From Methylobacterium bullatum (GTDB lineage Bacteria; Pseudomonadota; Alphaproteobacteria; Rhizobiales; Beijerinckiaceae): a stretch of DNA of 64,000 nt. Below the pieces are notes generated by a model. It was not told the origin of the DNA and did not search any database. It saw nothing but the letters and a program-made list of their open reading frames with translations. The position numbers and the translations under genes were made by a program. Location of the stretch: the NCBI GenBank assembly GCA_902712845.1, contig LR743504.1, positions 3,508,001-3,572,000 of the forward strand. Reading direction: 5' to 3'. Numbering within the stretch: position 1 is the stretch's first letter; each line of letters opens with the position of its first letter. Of this stretch, positions 1-8,908 are shown one piece after another.

Positions 1-507
1 GGCTTCCCGAAGGGGAAGGGATTACCGCCGCTCGAGTACATCACGTCGGTGGGCTTCTACCCGAAGACCAAGGAATACGGCGAGGTCATCACCGCGATGC
101 TCAACGAGCAGGGGTTCCCGGTGAGCCTCACCGTCCTGGAACCGGCGGCATGGAACGAGCGCCTCTACCATCGCCCCGGCGGCGGCCCCGGCCATATGGT
201 CGATTGCGGCTGGTCCACCGGCTCGCCGGAGCCGGATCTGGTGCTTCGCACCCATTTCCACTCGTCCTCGCACCGCATCACCGGCATCGAGGACGCCGCG
301 ATCGACGCGAGTCTCGACAAGGAACGGGCCGCCCCCACTCTCGAGGCGCGCAAGGCGATCCTCCAGGGCGAGACCATGCCCCTCATCGCGACCAAGGTGC
401 CGGCCCTGTCGCTGTTCACTTCGGTGATGATCCACGCGATGCAGAAGGAGCTGCAGGGCCTCTACGTCTATCCCGACGGCTCCATCGACGCTTCCAAGAC
501 GGTCTGA
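1..507 (+). CDS. ABC transporter substrate-binding protein, family 5, C-terminal part
   Basis: The reading frame is open from the first base of the window to a TGA at 505-507, so only the last 168 residues of the protein are present. The segment contains GWSTGSPEPD and a tail rich in short helices that match the C-terminal lobe of periplasmic peptide/opine-binding proteins (SBP family 5). It would deliver a peptide-like ligand to the permeases encoded just downstream. A GTG at 49 is internal and should not be read as the start. A strong hairpin follows the stop. The family call is fairly safe because of the following dppBCDF-type genes; the ligand cannot be deduced. Confidence 0.8.
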   Translation, partial: GFPKGKGLPPLEYITSVGFYPKTKEYGEVITAMLNEQGFPVSLTVLEPAAWNERLYHRPGGGPGHMVDCGWSTGSPEPDLVLRTHFHSSSHRITGIEDAAIDASLDKERAAPTLEARKAILQGETMPLIATKVPALSLFTSVMIHAMQKELQGLYVYPDGSIDASKTV

Positions 508-537
508 GCAACCAGCCCGATCCCATGCGCGTCGGGC

Positions 538-575
538 GCGCGACACGGTCCGCTCGGGCGGTAGCCGTGTCGCGC
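538..575 (+). terminator. Intercistronic hairpin after the binding-protein gene
   Basis: Perfect 11-base arms (538-548 and 565-575) with a 16-base loop lie 30 bases after the binding-protein stop and 31 bases before the permease start. There is no T-run, so this is more likely a partial terminator or an mRNA 3-prime-end stabiliser than a full stop. It would allow more binding protein than permease to be made. Confidence 0.5.
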
Positions 576-606
576 CCTACCGAACCCGTCACCGGACCTG
601 CAGCCG

Positions 607-1587
607 ATGTTCGTTCTCAGTTTCCTCGCCCGGCGCCTCGCGCAGGGTGCGGTCATCATTTTCCTGGTCTCGCTCCTGATCTTCACGCTGCTGCGGGTCG
701 TGCCAGGCGATCCCGTGCGGCTGATGGCCGGCGGCATGGCACCCGAAGCGCTGATCGAGCAGATCGCCACCCAGATGGGGTTGCGCGATCCGATCCCGGT
801 CCAGTTCGGCCGCTACATGGCGCGCGTCGTCCAGGGCGATCTCGGACAGAGCTTCGTACGGCCGGCCAACGGCGCCGCGACCGGAGGCGCGAATTTCAAC
901 GACACCACCCGCGGCGAGCGCGCGAAAGTCATGGACCTCATCCTCGACGCCCTGCCGATGACCCTGCAGCTGGCGGCCCTGGCCCTCGTCTTCGCCCTCG
1001 CCTTTTCGAGCCTTCTGGGGATCGCGGCGGGCCTGCGCCCCGGCGGCATCGCCGATAAGCTCGCCTTCGCCGTCTCGTCGGTTTTCGTCTCGCTGCCGAA
1101 CTTCTGGCTAGGCATCGTCCTGGCTCTGCTCCTGTCGGTGAAGCTCGGCTGGCTCCCGGCGATCGGGTATGGCGGATTCTCCTACACGGTGCTGCCGGCC
1201 CTGGTGCTCGCGGTGGAACTGTCGCCGGTGCTGATCCGGACTCTGTCGGGGGCCGTGGCCGCGCAGATGGGCGAATCCTACGTCGCCGTCGGGCAGGTCC
1301 GCGGGCTGTCGCCCACCCGGATCGTCGCCGCCCACGCCCTGCGCAACGCGTCCGTCCCCCTGCTCAACCTCCTCGGCGTGCAGTTCTCCGGCCTGCTCGG
1401 CGGCGTGATCATCGTCGAATACATCTTCGACTATCCCGGCCTCGGACTGCTCACCATCAACGCGGTGCTGCAGCGCGACTTCCCGCTGATCCAGGGCATC
1501 GCGATCGTCACCAGCGCGATCTTCGTCCTCATCAACATCCTCGTCGATCTCGCCGCCACCTCCATCGATCCGAGGCTCGAATATTGA
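607..1587 (+). CDS. ABC transporter permease, DppB/GsiC type
   Basis: This 326-residue inner-membrane protein has the arrangement of the first permease of peptide/glutathione importers: an N-terminal helix (FLARRLAQGAVIIFLVSLLI), a periplasmic loop, and five more hydrophobic segments. The cytoplasmic EAA-type loop (about residues 215-245, with AHALRNASVPLLN) contacts the ATPase. The length is typical of the family. It ends in a TGATG overlap with the second permease, indicating translational coupling. With that permease and the fused ATPase it forms the importer served by the binding protein cut at the left edge. Confidence 0.92.
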   Translation: MFVLSFLARRLAQGAVIIFLVSLLIFTLLRVVPGDPVRLMAGGMAPEALIEQIATQMGLRDPIPVQFGRYMARVVQGDLGQSFVRPANGAATGGANFNDTTRGERAKVMDLILDALPMTLQLAALALVFALAFSSLLGIAAGLRPGGIADKLAFAVSSVFVSLPNFWLGIVLALLLSVKLGWLPAIGYGGFSYTVLPALVLAVELSPVLIRTLSGAVAAQMGESYVAVGQVRGLSPTRIVAAHALRNASVPLLNLLGVQFSGLLGGVIIVEYIFDYPGLGLLTINAVLQRDFPLIQGIAIVTSAIFVLINILVDLAATSIDPRLEY

Positions 1588-2513
1588 TGGGCGCCCTCGA
1601 CACCACCCTGATCGTCGCGCCGCCGCCACCGGTCGACGTCGCCGCCTCCCGCTCCATCGGCCGGCGCATTCTCTCGCATGCCGCCCGCTCCACCGAATTC
1701 CGCATCGGGTTCGCGCTGTTCACGATCCTCGCGCTGGCCGCCGCCTTCTACCCCGAGCTCAGCGGCATCGACCCGCTGAAGATGAACGTGCGTGCCCGCC
1801 TGCTGCCGCCGCTGTTCGTGGGTGAGACCTGGAGCTGGGCTCACCCGCTCGGCACCGACCAGATCGGCCGCGACATGCTGGTGCGCAGCCTCGTCGGCCT
1901 GCGCTACTCTTTCCTGATCGGCGTCGCCTCGGTCGCCGTCACCCTCTTGATCGGCTGCGCGCTCGGCACGATCTCCGGCTACTTCGGCGGCCGCACCGAC
2001 ACGGTGGTAATGCGCATCACCGACGCGCAGCTCTCGATCCCGATGATCATCCTGGCGATCGCGGTGCTCGGCGTCTCGCGTCCGACGATCCCGGCGATCA
2101 TTCTCGTGCTCGGCCTGTCGAACTGGCCGGTCTATGCCCGGGTGATGCGCTCGGTGGTCATGGCCGAGCGGGGCCGCGAATACGTACGGGCCGCGCAGGT
2201 CTCGGGCGCCACGCACCCGCGCATCATCCTCACCCTGCTGGTGCCGCTGCTGGTGCCGCCGTTGCTGTTCACCTCCGTGCTCGACGTCGCCCGGATGATG
2301 ATCTTCGAATCGACCCTCGGCTTCCTCGGACTCGGGGTGCAGCCGCCGACTCCGACCTTCGGCAACATCATCGCGGATGGCCGCAAGTACCTCCTCAACG
2401 CCTGGTGGATCGCCACCATGCCGGGGGTGTTCCTGTGCCTGACGCTGACCAGCATCAACCTGATCGGCGCCGCCTTCGAACGGGCTCGCAACGCGATCCA
2501 CGGAGGCGCCTGA
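1587..2513 (+). CDS. ABC transporter permease, DppC/GsiD type
   Basis: Second permease of the peptide-type importer, 308 residues from the ATG at 1587. A TTG at 1584 is also in frame, but the ATG sits in a TGATG junction with the upstream stop and is preferred. The N-terminal soluble stretch and first helix are followed by HPLGTDQIGRDMLVR, a motif seen at this place in DppC relatives. Then come five hydrophobic segments and an EAA-like loop (VSGATHPRIILTLLVP). The stop overlaps the ATPase start (TGATG). Function: half of the transmembrane channel for the unidentified substrate. Confidence 0.92.
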   Translation: MGALDTTLIVAPPPPVDVAASRSIGRRILSHAARSTEFRIGFALFTILALAAAFYPELSGIDPLKMNVRARLLPPLFVGETWSWAHPLGTDQIGRDMLVRSLVGLRYSFLIGVASVAVTLLIGCALGTISGYFGGRTDTVVMRITDAQLSIPMIILAIAVLGVSRPTIPAIILVLGLSNWPVYARVMRSVVMAERGREYVRAAQVSGATHPRIILTLLVPLLVPPLLFTSVLDVARMMIFESTLGFLGLGVQPPTPTFGNIIADGRKYLLNAWWIATMPGVFLCLTLTSINLIGAAFERARNAIHGGA

Positions 2514-4348
2514 TGAGCCCGGTTCTCTCCGTTCGCGGCCTGCGCATCGATCTGAGCCTTCCGGGGCGCGAGCGCCGGATCCTCGACGACATCTCGTTCG
2601 ACGTCGCGCCGCGTGAGATCGTCGGCGTGGTCGGCGCGTCCGGCGCCGGCAAGACGGTGCTGTCCCGGGCGGTGGTCAACTGGATCGCGCCGCCCCTGAC
2701 CATCCGCTCCGGCGAGGTGCGTTTCCGCGATCGCAACCTGCTGACGCTGCCCCCGCGAGAGATGCGGCGGCTGCGCCGCGACATCGCCTATGTCGGCGCC
2801 AATCCCATGGGCGCCCTCGATCCGACCCTCCCCGTGGGACGCCAGATCGTGGAGAAGATCCGGGCCGTGATGCCGGAGGTAACTGCGGCCGAGGCGCAGG
2901 ACCGCGTCATCGCGCTCCTCGACGCCGTGCGCATCCCCTCGGCGAGGGCGCGCTTCCACGATTACCCCTCGCAGTTCTCAGGCGGGATGATGCAGCGCGC
3001 CCTGATCGTCGACGCGATGATCTCGAACCCGGCGCTCCTCGTCGCCGACAACGTGACCCAACCCCTCGACGTCACCGTCGCCGCCCAGGTGATCCGCCTG
3101 ATGCGCGAACTCACCGAGGGCTTCGACACCGCGATCCTGTTCGTCTCGTCCTCGCTCCCCGTCGCCCGCGAGGCGGCGAGCCGCATCCTGGTCATCGACG
3201 AGGGCCGGCTGGTGGAGGAGCAGCCGACCGAAGCGCTGATCTCCGCGCCGCGCCACCCCTATACCCGCGAACTCGTGGCGCAGATCCCCGCGATCTGGAG
3301 CGTGCGGCCCACCGTCCCTGCCGTTCCGCGGGAGGCCAGGCCGCCGGATACCGCTATCGTCAGCCTGCGGGACGTGTCGCAGACCTACCGGGTGAAGAAG
3401 CGCGGTAGCTTCGCCGGGACGAGCGACTTGCGCGCCGTGCGCCACGTCACCTTCGACATCCACAAGGGCGACAGCTTCGCGGTGGTCGGCGAATCGGGCT
3501 GCGGCAAGTCCACCCTGATGCGCCTCCTCAGCCGGCTGGAAAGGCCCACCGGCGGCGCGGTCCTGTGCGAGGGGCGCGACATCGCCCGGCTCTCCGGGGC
3601 CGAACTTCTGGCCTTCCGGCGCAAGCTCCAGCTCGTGCTCCAGGATCCCTTCGACTCGCTGCCGCCGCGCACCGGTATCGGCGCGATGCTGGAGGCGCCC
3701 CTGCGCACCCATGGCTGGCGCGGTGCCGGGCGCATCCGCGACAAGGTGCGCGACGTCATGAACGACGTGGGGCTGCCCGTCTCGCTCTACGACCAGCTTC
3801 CCCTCGGTCTCTCCGCCGGGCAGCGCCAGCGCATCAACGTCGCCCGCGCGATGGTGCTCGACCCTGAGATCCTGCTCATGGACGAGACCCTCTCGGCCCT
3901 CGACCAGACCGAGCAGTTCAAGCTGCTGGCGCTGTTCGACAAGCTCCAGCGCGCCCACGGGCTGACCTACATCTACATCAGCCACGACCTCGCCATGGTG
4001 CGCAAAGCCTGCAACCGCATCGCCGTGATGTATCTCGGCGAGGTCGTCGAACTCGCCGACAACGAGCGCCTGTTCTTCGATCCCGGGCATCCCTACACGC
4101 GGACCCTGCTGTCGGCGATGCCGACCCTGGAGGAGCGGCGCTACCGGCCGGAGGATTGTCTCCTGGAGGGGGAGCCCCCGAGCCCGATCGACCTGCCCAC
4201 CGGCTGTTCGTTCCGCTCGCGCTGCCCGCAGGCGTTCGAGACGTGCGTCACCCTGAGTCCGCATCTGGCCGTGCGCGGAACCCGCGATCTCGCCGCCTGC
4301 CATCTCGTGACGGAGCCGGTCACCGACTCCGTCGCCGGAGCGGCCTGA
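2513..4348 (+). CDS. Fused double ABC ATPase (DppD-DppF type), first half degenerate
   Basis: This 611-residue protein carries two nucleotide-binding domains, as in GsiA. The start is the ATG overlapping the upstream stop. The second domain looks complete: Walker A GESGCGKST (326-334), Q-loop Gln377, signature LSAGQRQR, Walker B with Glu458, switch His491. A cysteine-containing C-terminal tail typical of oligopeptide ATPases follows. The first domain keeps Walker A (GASGAGKT, 41-48) and an SGGMMQRA signature. It lacks the Q-loop Gln (Ala96), the catalytic Glu (Asn180 in VADNVTQPLD) and the switch His (Ser213). It should bind ATP in one degenerate site and hydrolyse at the other. The residue assignments are by eye against family consensus. 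Confidence 0.93.
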   Translation: MSPVLSVRGLRIDLSLPGRERRILDDISFDVAPREIVGVVGASGAGKTVLSRAVVNWIAPPLTIRSGEVRFRDRNLLTLPPREMRRLRRDIAYVGANPMGALDPTLPVGRQIVEKIRAVMPEVTAAEAQDRVIALLDAVRIPSARARFHDYPSQFSGGMMQRALIVDAMISNPALLVADNVTQPLDVTVAAQVIRLMRELTEGFDTAILFVSSSLPVAREAASRILVIDEGRLVEEQPTEALISAPRHPYTRELVAQIPAIWSVRPTVPAVPREARPPDTAIVSLRDVSQTYRVKKRGSFAGTSDLRAVRHVTFDIHKGDSFAVVGESGCGKSTLMRLLSRLERPTGGAVLCEGRDIARLSGAELLAFRRKLQLVLQDPFDSLPPRTGIGAMLEAPLRTHGWRGAGRIRDKVRDVMNDVGLPVSLYDQLPLGLSAGQRQRINVARAMVLDPEILLMDETLSALDQTEQFKLLALFDKLQRAHGLTYIYISHDLAMVRKACNRIAVMYLGEVVELADNERLFFDPGHPYTRTLLSAMPTLEERRYRPEDCLLEGEPPSPIDLPTGCSFRSRCPQAFETCVTLSPHLAVRGTRDLAACHLVTEPVTDSVAGAA

Positions 4349-4443
4349 TGCACGGCACGGTTCATCGGCAATCCCGTCTCCCATCCGGCTCCGGAACCGG
4401 CGGACACGGGTCGGGATCGGCGGCAAGGGAGGGAGCGCCCACG

Positions 4444-5202
4444 ATGGGGATCACCGAGCGACGCCTCGCCCTCGTCCTCGACGCCCTCGAGCGCGACGGA
4501 CGGGTCAGCGTGAAGGATCTGGCGATCCGGCTCGCCATCAGCAGCGAGACCGTGCGGCGCGACCTGCGCGACCTCGAACTGCGTGGCCATGCGCGGCGGG
4601 TCTATGGCGGGGCCGTCATCGACCGGAGGGAGCGCGACCGGCCCTTCGACGAGCGGGTCCGGGTGGGTGCCCGCGAGAAGGCGCGCATCGCCGAGGCCGC
4701 CCTGCCTCTGGTCGAGGAGGGAATGACCGTCTTCCTGGATGCGGGCACCACGACGCTGGCCTTCGCCCGCCAGCTGCTGGGCCGGCGGCTCCGGGTCCAC
4801 ACCAATTCCATCGACATCGCAGCGCTTCTGGCGGGCGATTCCAGCGCGCAGGTCACGGTACTGGGCGGCGACATGAAGCCCGACTACAGGGCGTTGTTCG
4901 GCCATCGTACGCTCGCCGCCCTTCGCGAGCACGTCTACGACCTCGCCATCATGGGCATCGTCACCGTGCATCACGAGCACGGGTTCATGGATCTGGGCGA
5001 GGACGAGGCGGTCCTGCGCCGTGTCGCCGTCGAGCGGACGCGCCGATCCGTCATCCTGGCCGATTCCTCGAAGTTCGGGCGGCTCGGCACGATCCGCACC
5101 TTCGGCCTCGACGCCGTCGATACCCTCGTCACCAACGCGCCCCTCAGCCGCGATGCGGCGCGGGCCTTCCAGCACACACAAGTGGATGTCATCCATGCCT
5201 GA
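4444..5202 (+). CDS. DeoR-family transcriptional regulator
   Basis: A 252-residue regulator with an N-terminal DeoR helix-turn-helix (VKDLAIRLAISSETVRRDL, about residues 21-39) and a C-terminal DeoRC effector domain. The latter shows DAGTTTLAFARQLL, GGDMKPDYRALFG and ADSSKFGRLG, the last typical of DeoR proteins that sense a phosphorylated metabolite. The ATG at 4444 is preferred because a strong purine-rich ribosome site (AAGGGAGGGAG) lies 7-17 bases upstream. An in-frame ATG at 4348 overlaps the ATPase stop and would add 32 low-complexity residues. A phospho-sugar-like inducer fits the two kinase-like genes downstream, but that is inference. It probably controls this operon. Confidence 0.9.
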   Translation: MGITERRLALVLDALERDGRVSVKDLAIRLAISSETVRRDLRDLELRGHARRVYGGAVIDRRERDRPFDERVRVGAREKARIAEAALPLVEEGMTVFLDAGTTTLAFARQLLGRRLRVHTNSIDIAALLAGDSSAQVTVLGGDMKPDYRALFGHRTLAALREHVYDLAIMGIVTVHHEHGFMDLGEDEAVLRRVAVERTRRSVILADSSKFGRLGTIRTFGLDAVDTLVTNAPLSRDAARAFQHTQVDVIHA

Positions 5203-6487
5203 GACGACGGCTCCTTCCTCCGTGCGGATCGATCCCGCACGTCTTCAAGCCATGATGGAAGCCGTCTCCGTCTTCGGCGGGGGAGCGGACGGCGCCATGA
5301 CCCGCCTGACCCTGTCGGCCGAGGACGGGCAGGCCCGCGACTGGCTCGCCGCCTGGTTCCGCGAGCACGGCTTCGCGGGAAGGGTCGATGCCATCGGCAA
5401 CCAGTTCGGCGGCCTCGATCTCGCCGGCGCCAACGCCCCTGTGGTGATGGTCGGCTCCCATATCGACAGCCAGCCCAATGGCGGCCGCTTCGACGGCGCG
5501 CTGGGGGTGATCTCGGCCTGCGAAGCGATCCTCGCCGTCCGCGAAAGCCTGGCGGCAAGCGGTGCGCGGGCGGCCTGCAACTTCGTGGTCGCCAACTGGA
5601 CCAACGAGGAGGGGGCACGCTTTCAGCCGAGCCTCCTCGGCAGCAGTGTCTTCACGGGGGCGACGGACCTCGCCTGGGCCCTCGACCGGCGGGACGGCGC
5701 CGGGATCTCTGTGGGCGAAGCCCTGGAGAGCATCGGCTATGCCGGCACCGACAAGGTGCCGGTTCCCGCCGCCTATCTCGAGCTCCACATTGAAGGCGAG
5801 TCGTTCCTCGAGCGCGAGGGTCGGCGGTTCGGTGCCTTCACGCGGTTCTGGGGAGCCGTGAAATACCGCCTCGCTTTCCTCGGGCGGCAGGCCCATACCG
5901 GGCCGACCCCGATGGCGGCGCGGCACGACGCCCTCCTGGCCGGGGCCTACATCATCGCCGATCTCAAGGCGCTCGCCGGAGAGTACGGTCTAGACCTGCA
6001 CACCTCCGTCGGCCGGATGGAGATCTTCCCCAACTCGCCCAACACCGTGCCGAGCGAGGCCGTGCTGTTCATCGAGCTGCGCTCGGGTTCGCAGATTATC
6101 CTGGCCGAGGCGGAGGCGCGGCTGCGTGCGAGCATCGAGGCGGCGGCGGCGCGGTCCGAGGTAGGGCACGAGGTCCGTTCCATCGACCGTCGTGCGGCGG
6201 GAGAGATGGCGCCCGGTCTCGTCCGCCTCGCCGAGCGCGCGAGCGACGCCAACGGTGCTCCGGCTCGTCACCTGGACACGATCGGCGGCCACGATGCGAT
6301 CAGCCTCGCGGCGGTGTGCCCGTCCATCGTGATGGCGGTGCCCAGCGTCGGCGGGGTGATTCACCACCCCACGGAATTCACCCGGCCGGAGGACCACGCC
6401 TTCGGCACGCAGGTTCTGGCCGATATGCTCCTCATCCTGGCCAACGAGGGCCTGTCGGTCCTTGAGATGGAGAAGGAGCGCCCGTGA
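5195..6487 (+). CDS. M20-family amidohydrolase, N-carbamoyl-amino-acid hydrolase/allantoate amidohydrolase type
   Basis: A 430-residue protein of the Zn-dependent hydantoinase/carbamoylase group of peptidase M20. The metal-binding elements are visible: GSHIDSQPNGGRFDGALG (about 88-105), the NEEGARF acidic pair, HIEGESFLE and the late HHPTEFT histidine. The dimerisation domain lies between. Members cleave the carbamoyl or amide group of N-carbamoyl amino acids, ureidoglycine or allantoate. The ATG at 5195 overlaps the regulator by eight bases, and the stop overlaps the GTG of the next gene. It probably processes the imported substrate. The exact amide cannot be assigned. Confidence 0.88.
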   Translation: MPETTAPSSVRIDPARLQAMMEAVSVFGGGADGAMTRLTLSAEDGQARDWLAAWFREHGFAGRVDAIGNQFGGLDLAGANAPVVMVGSHIDSQPNGGRFDGALGVISACEAILAVRESLAASGARAACNFVVANWTNEEGARFQPSLLGSSVFTGATDLAWALDRRDGAGISVGEALESIGYAGTDKVPVPAAYLELHIEGESFLEREGRRFGAFTRFWGAVKYRLAFLGRQAHTGPTPMAARHDALLAGAYIIADLKALAGEYGLDLHTSVGRMEIFPNSPNTVPSEAVLFIELRSGSQIILAEAEARLRASIEAAAARSEVGHEVRSIDRRAAGEMAPGLVRLAERASDANGAPARHLDTIGGHDAISLAAVCPSIVMAVPSVGGVIHHPTEFTRPEDHAFGTQVLADMLLILANEGLSVLEMEKERP

Positions 6488-7452
6488 AAGCGGTCGGCAT
6501 GCCGGGGGATTCACAGGAGCGACTCGCCGAGGCGGCCCTCGCCACCGCGCCGATGCTGGCGGGGCGGGCGGTCCACTACCGCCAAGCCGTACCGGGGGTC
6601 GCCTCGCCCTCCTATCACGGGGTCGAATCGACCTCCTATCTCGTCGGCGAAGGAGTGGATGCGGAGCCGAGCTACTTCCTGAAGGTGGGCGAGCGCGCGG
6701 CCGCCGCCCTGCTCGATCCCGCAGCCGCCTTCCGGGCGGCACAGAGGATCGCTTCCATCGGCCTCGCACCTCAGCCCCTGCATCTGGCCGAAGCGGAGGG
6801 CGCGATCCTGTTTGCGTGTCTCGGCCCCGAATGGCGCCCGGCCACTCTCGACACCCTGCGCCGGCCCGAGCGCATGGCCACGGTCATCGAAGTCTTCCGC
6901 CGCATCGGCGCGGGCGAACCGCTCGGACGCCGCTGGAGCGTCTTCGAGGCGATCCGCGCCCTTCGCGCCCTCCTCGGCGAGGACGCCGACATCCTGCCGC
7001 AGGATTCCTGGTTCCTTTTCGATTGGGTCGACACCATCGAGACGGCGCTGGCAGCCGCCGGGACCGAGAGCCGCCCGGCCCATGCCGACCCCCATGCCTC
7101 GAACCTCCTGTTCTCTCCGGACGGCGCGCTGCGGCTCGTGGATTTCGACATGGCCTGCGACACCGACCCCCACTACCAGCTCGGCGCCTTTCTCAACGAG
7201 GCCTGTCAGTTCGAAGCCCAGATGAAGCCCGGCATCGAGATGGCGGAGGGACGATTCCGCGAGGACGTCTTCCACCGATGCCTGGCCTATGCCGCCGCGG
7301 ACGACCTCCACTGGGGCCTCCGGGCCCTGGCGATGGACCGCCTGTCACCCCGCCGCGCCCTGGAGTTCCGCAAATATGCGGGCTGGCGCTTCCTGCGGTG
7401 CCGGATGCGGGTCGGCAGGCCGGGCTTCGAGGAAAGCCTGAGATCCCTGTGA
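6484..7452 (+). CDS. Aminoglycoside/choline-kinase-fold phosphotransferase, first paralogue
   Basis: A 322-residue small-molecule kinase of the APH fold. The catalytic loop HADPHASNLLF (about 200-210) and the metal-binding LVDFDMA (about 218-224) are intact, so it should transfer phosphate from ATP to a hydroxyl or amino group. The start is the GTG at 6484 in a GTGA overlap with the M20 gene. Its neighbour downstream is a second protein of the same superfamily but only distantly similar. Choline, ethanolamine, methylthioribose or a sugar-like product of the M20 step are all possible acceptors. The substrate is unknown. Confidence 0.82.
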   Translation: MKAVGMPGDSQERLAEAALATAPMLAGRAVHYRQAVPGVASPSYHGVESTSYLVGEGVDAEPSYFLKVGERAAAALLDPAAAFRAAQRIASIGLAPQPLHLAEAEGAILFACLGPEWRPATLDTLRRPERMATVIEVFRRIGAGEPLGRRWSVFEAIRALRALLGEDADILPQDSWFLFDWVDTIETALAAAGTESRPAHADPHASNLLFSPDGALRLVDFDMACDTDPHYQLGAFLNEACQFEAQMKPGIEMAEGRFREDVFHRCLAYAAADDLHWGLRALAMDRLSPRRALEFRKYAGWRFLRCRMRVGRPGFEESLRSL

Positions 7453-7462
7453 GGAGGCGAGC

Positions 7463-8398
7463 ATGATCTCTCTGGGCGACGCCACAACCGAATCCGAGCA
7501 CGCCTTCGAGGCGATTCTCCGCTCCGTCGCGCCCTGGCAGGGACGCCCGATGCGCTACCGCCCGGTCCTCGGCGGCATCAGCAACATGAATTGGCGCGTC
7601 GAGATCGACGGCGAACCCCACGCCTATTTCGTGAAGATGCCCGGTCGCGGAACGGAGATGTTCATCGACCGCGCCGCCGCCCATGCCGCCAGCCGGCAGG
7701 CGGAAGCGATCGGCCTCGGGCCTCGCACCTTCGACCATCTCGACGCGCAGGACATCGAGATCGCCGAGTTCGTGGATGGCCGGCGCCCCTCGACCCACCG
7801 CGATTTCGCCGACGCCGCCCTGCGGACCGAGGCGATGGACGTCTATCGCCGCTTCCACGCGGCGCCGCTGCTTCCGCTTACCAAGACCGTGTTCGACATG
7901 ATCGCCGAGCACGACCGGCAGGTGGCCGACCTCCGGGCGCCGGTGCCGCCCGACCACGCGTGGCTGTCCCGCCAGGCCCGCATGGCACAGGCGGCGCTGG
8001 AGGCTGCCGGTCTCGATCTCGTGCCCTGCTTTAACGATCCGATGCCGGGCAACTTCCTCGTCGGCGAGGACGGCTCCATCCTGCTCATCGACTTCGAATA
8101 TGCCTCCAACAACGACCGTCTCTACGACCTCGCGATCTGGAGCGGAGAGATGTTCTTCCCCGAGAGCGTCGACCGCGAGCTGATCGAGGCGTATTTCGGG
8201 CGCTACGACGAGGCGCTGTTCGCCCGCCTAATGGTTCACAAGGCGCTGGCCGACATCAAATGGTCGACCTGGGCGATGGTGCAGAACACGATCTCCAGCC
8301 TCGACTTCGACTTCTACAAGTACGGCATCTGGAAGCACATGCGTGCCCGTTCGATCATGAACGATCCACGCTGGCCGGTCTTTTTAAAGGCGCTCTGA
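7463..8398 (+). CDS. Choline/ethanolamine-kinase-like phosphotransferase, second paralogue
   Basis: A 311-residue APH-fold kinase starting at ATG 7463 behind a good ribosome site (GAGGAGGCGA spanning the upstream stop). The catalytic loop reads FNDPMPGNFLV (about 190-200), followed by LLIDFEYASNNDRLYDLA. This is the pattern of choline and ethanolamine kinases, where the usual HND is here FND. The aspartate and asparagine needed for catalysis are kept. It is the last gene of the importer-DeoR-M20-kinase group and faces the Rieske gene tail to tail. A pair of kinases suggests two different phosphorylations or a two-part substrate, but this is speculative. Confidence 0.82.
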   Translation: MISLGDATTESEHAFEAILRSVAPWQGRPMRYRPVLGGISNMNWRVEIDGEPHAYFVKMPGRGTEMFIDRAAAHAASRQAEAIGLGPRTFDHLDAQDIEIAEFVDGRRPSTHRDFADAALRTEAMDVYRRFHAAPLLPLTKTVFDMIAEHDRQVADLRAPVPPDHAWLSRQARMAQAALEAAGLDLVPCFNDPMPGNFLVGEDGSILLIDFEYASNNDRLYDLAIWSGEMFFPESVDRELIEAYFGRYDEALFARLMVHKALADIKWSTWAMVQNTISSLDFDFYKYGIWKHMRARSIMNDPRWPVFLKAL

Positions 8399-8557
8399 TC
8401 GAAAGGCTCCACCTCCGCGCCGGACGAAGCGCCCGTATCGAGCCCTGCTGCCTCGATCCAGGCATCTTCGACGTGGAGATAGAACGGTGCGGTCTCGGTC
8501 ATCGCCCCCTTTGACGGGACGACGTGTTTCGTCACCGCCCTGCTCCCTTCGGCACCC

Positions 8558-8908
8558 TCATCCCCGGGCATCGATCAGAACCTGGATATCGCCCCCCTCC
8601 CTGCGGGTCGGGTAGGTGCGAAGATCGGGGAAATTCCATCCAGGCGAGACGGCACCGTTCGCGAGCGCGAACCATGCCAGGTGCCGCGGGCAGAACAGGC
8701 GCCCTCCGGAGCAATGGCCCAGGGCGAGATCCGCCCCCTCATGCGGGCAGGCCCGTTCCGCGGCGAAGATCCCGTCGCCGTCCTGCACGAGGACGAGATG
8801 ACGGCCCGCGACGAAGACCGGGATGATCTCACGGCCGGCGAGAGCTTCGATACGGCAGACGTGGACCCAGCGCCCGCTGTCAGCCGCCGAGATAGGCTTG
8901 GCGCACAT
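8558..8908 (-). CDS. Rieske [2Fe-2S] ferredoxin-like protein
   Basis: A 116-residue soluble Rieske domain. The two cluster-binding boxes are present: ACPHEGADLALG (C-x-H) and FCPRHLAWFAL (C-x-x-H), which would hold a [2Fe-2S] centre by two Cys and two His. Length fits a stand-alone Rieske ferredoxin rather than an oxygenase alpha subunit. It is the last gene of the long minus-strand operon and overlaps the end of the LivF-like gene by 29 bases. No Rieske oxygenase catalytic subunit is in the window. It may pass electrons from the upstream molybdenum hydroxylase or to an oxygenase elsewhere. Confidence 0.88.
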   Translation of the reverse strand: MCAKPISAADSGRWVHVCRIEALAGREIIPVFVAGRHLVLVQDGDGIFAAERACPHEGADLALGHCSGGRLFCPRHLAWFALANGAVSPGWNFPDLRTYPTRREGGDIQVLIDARG

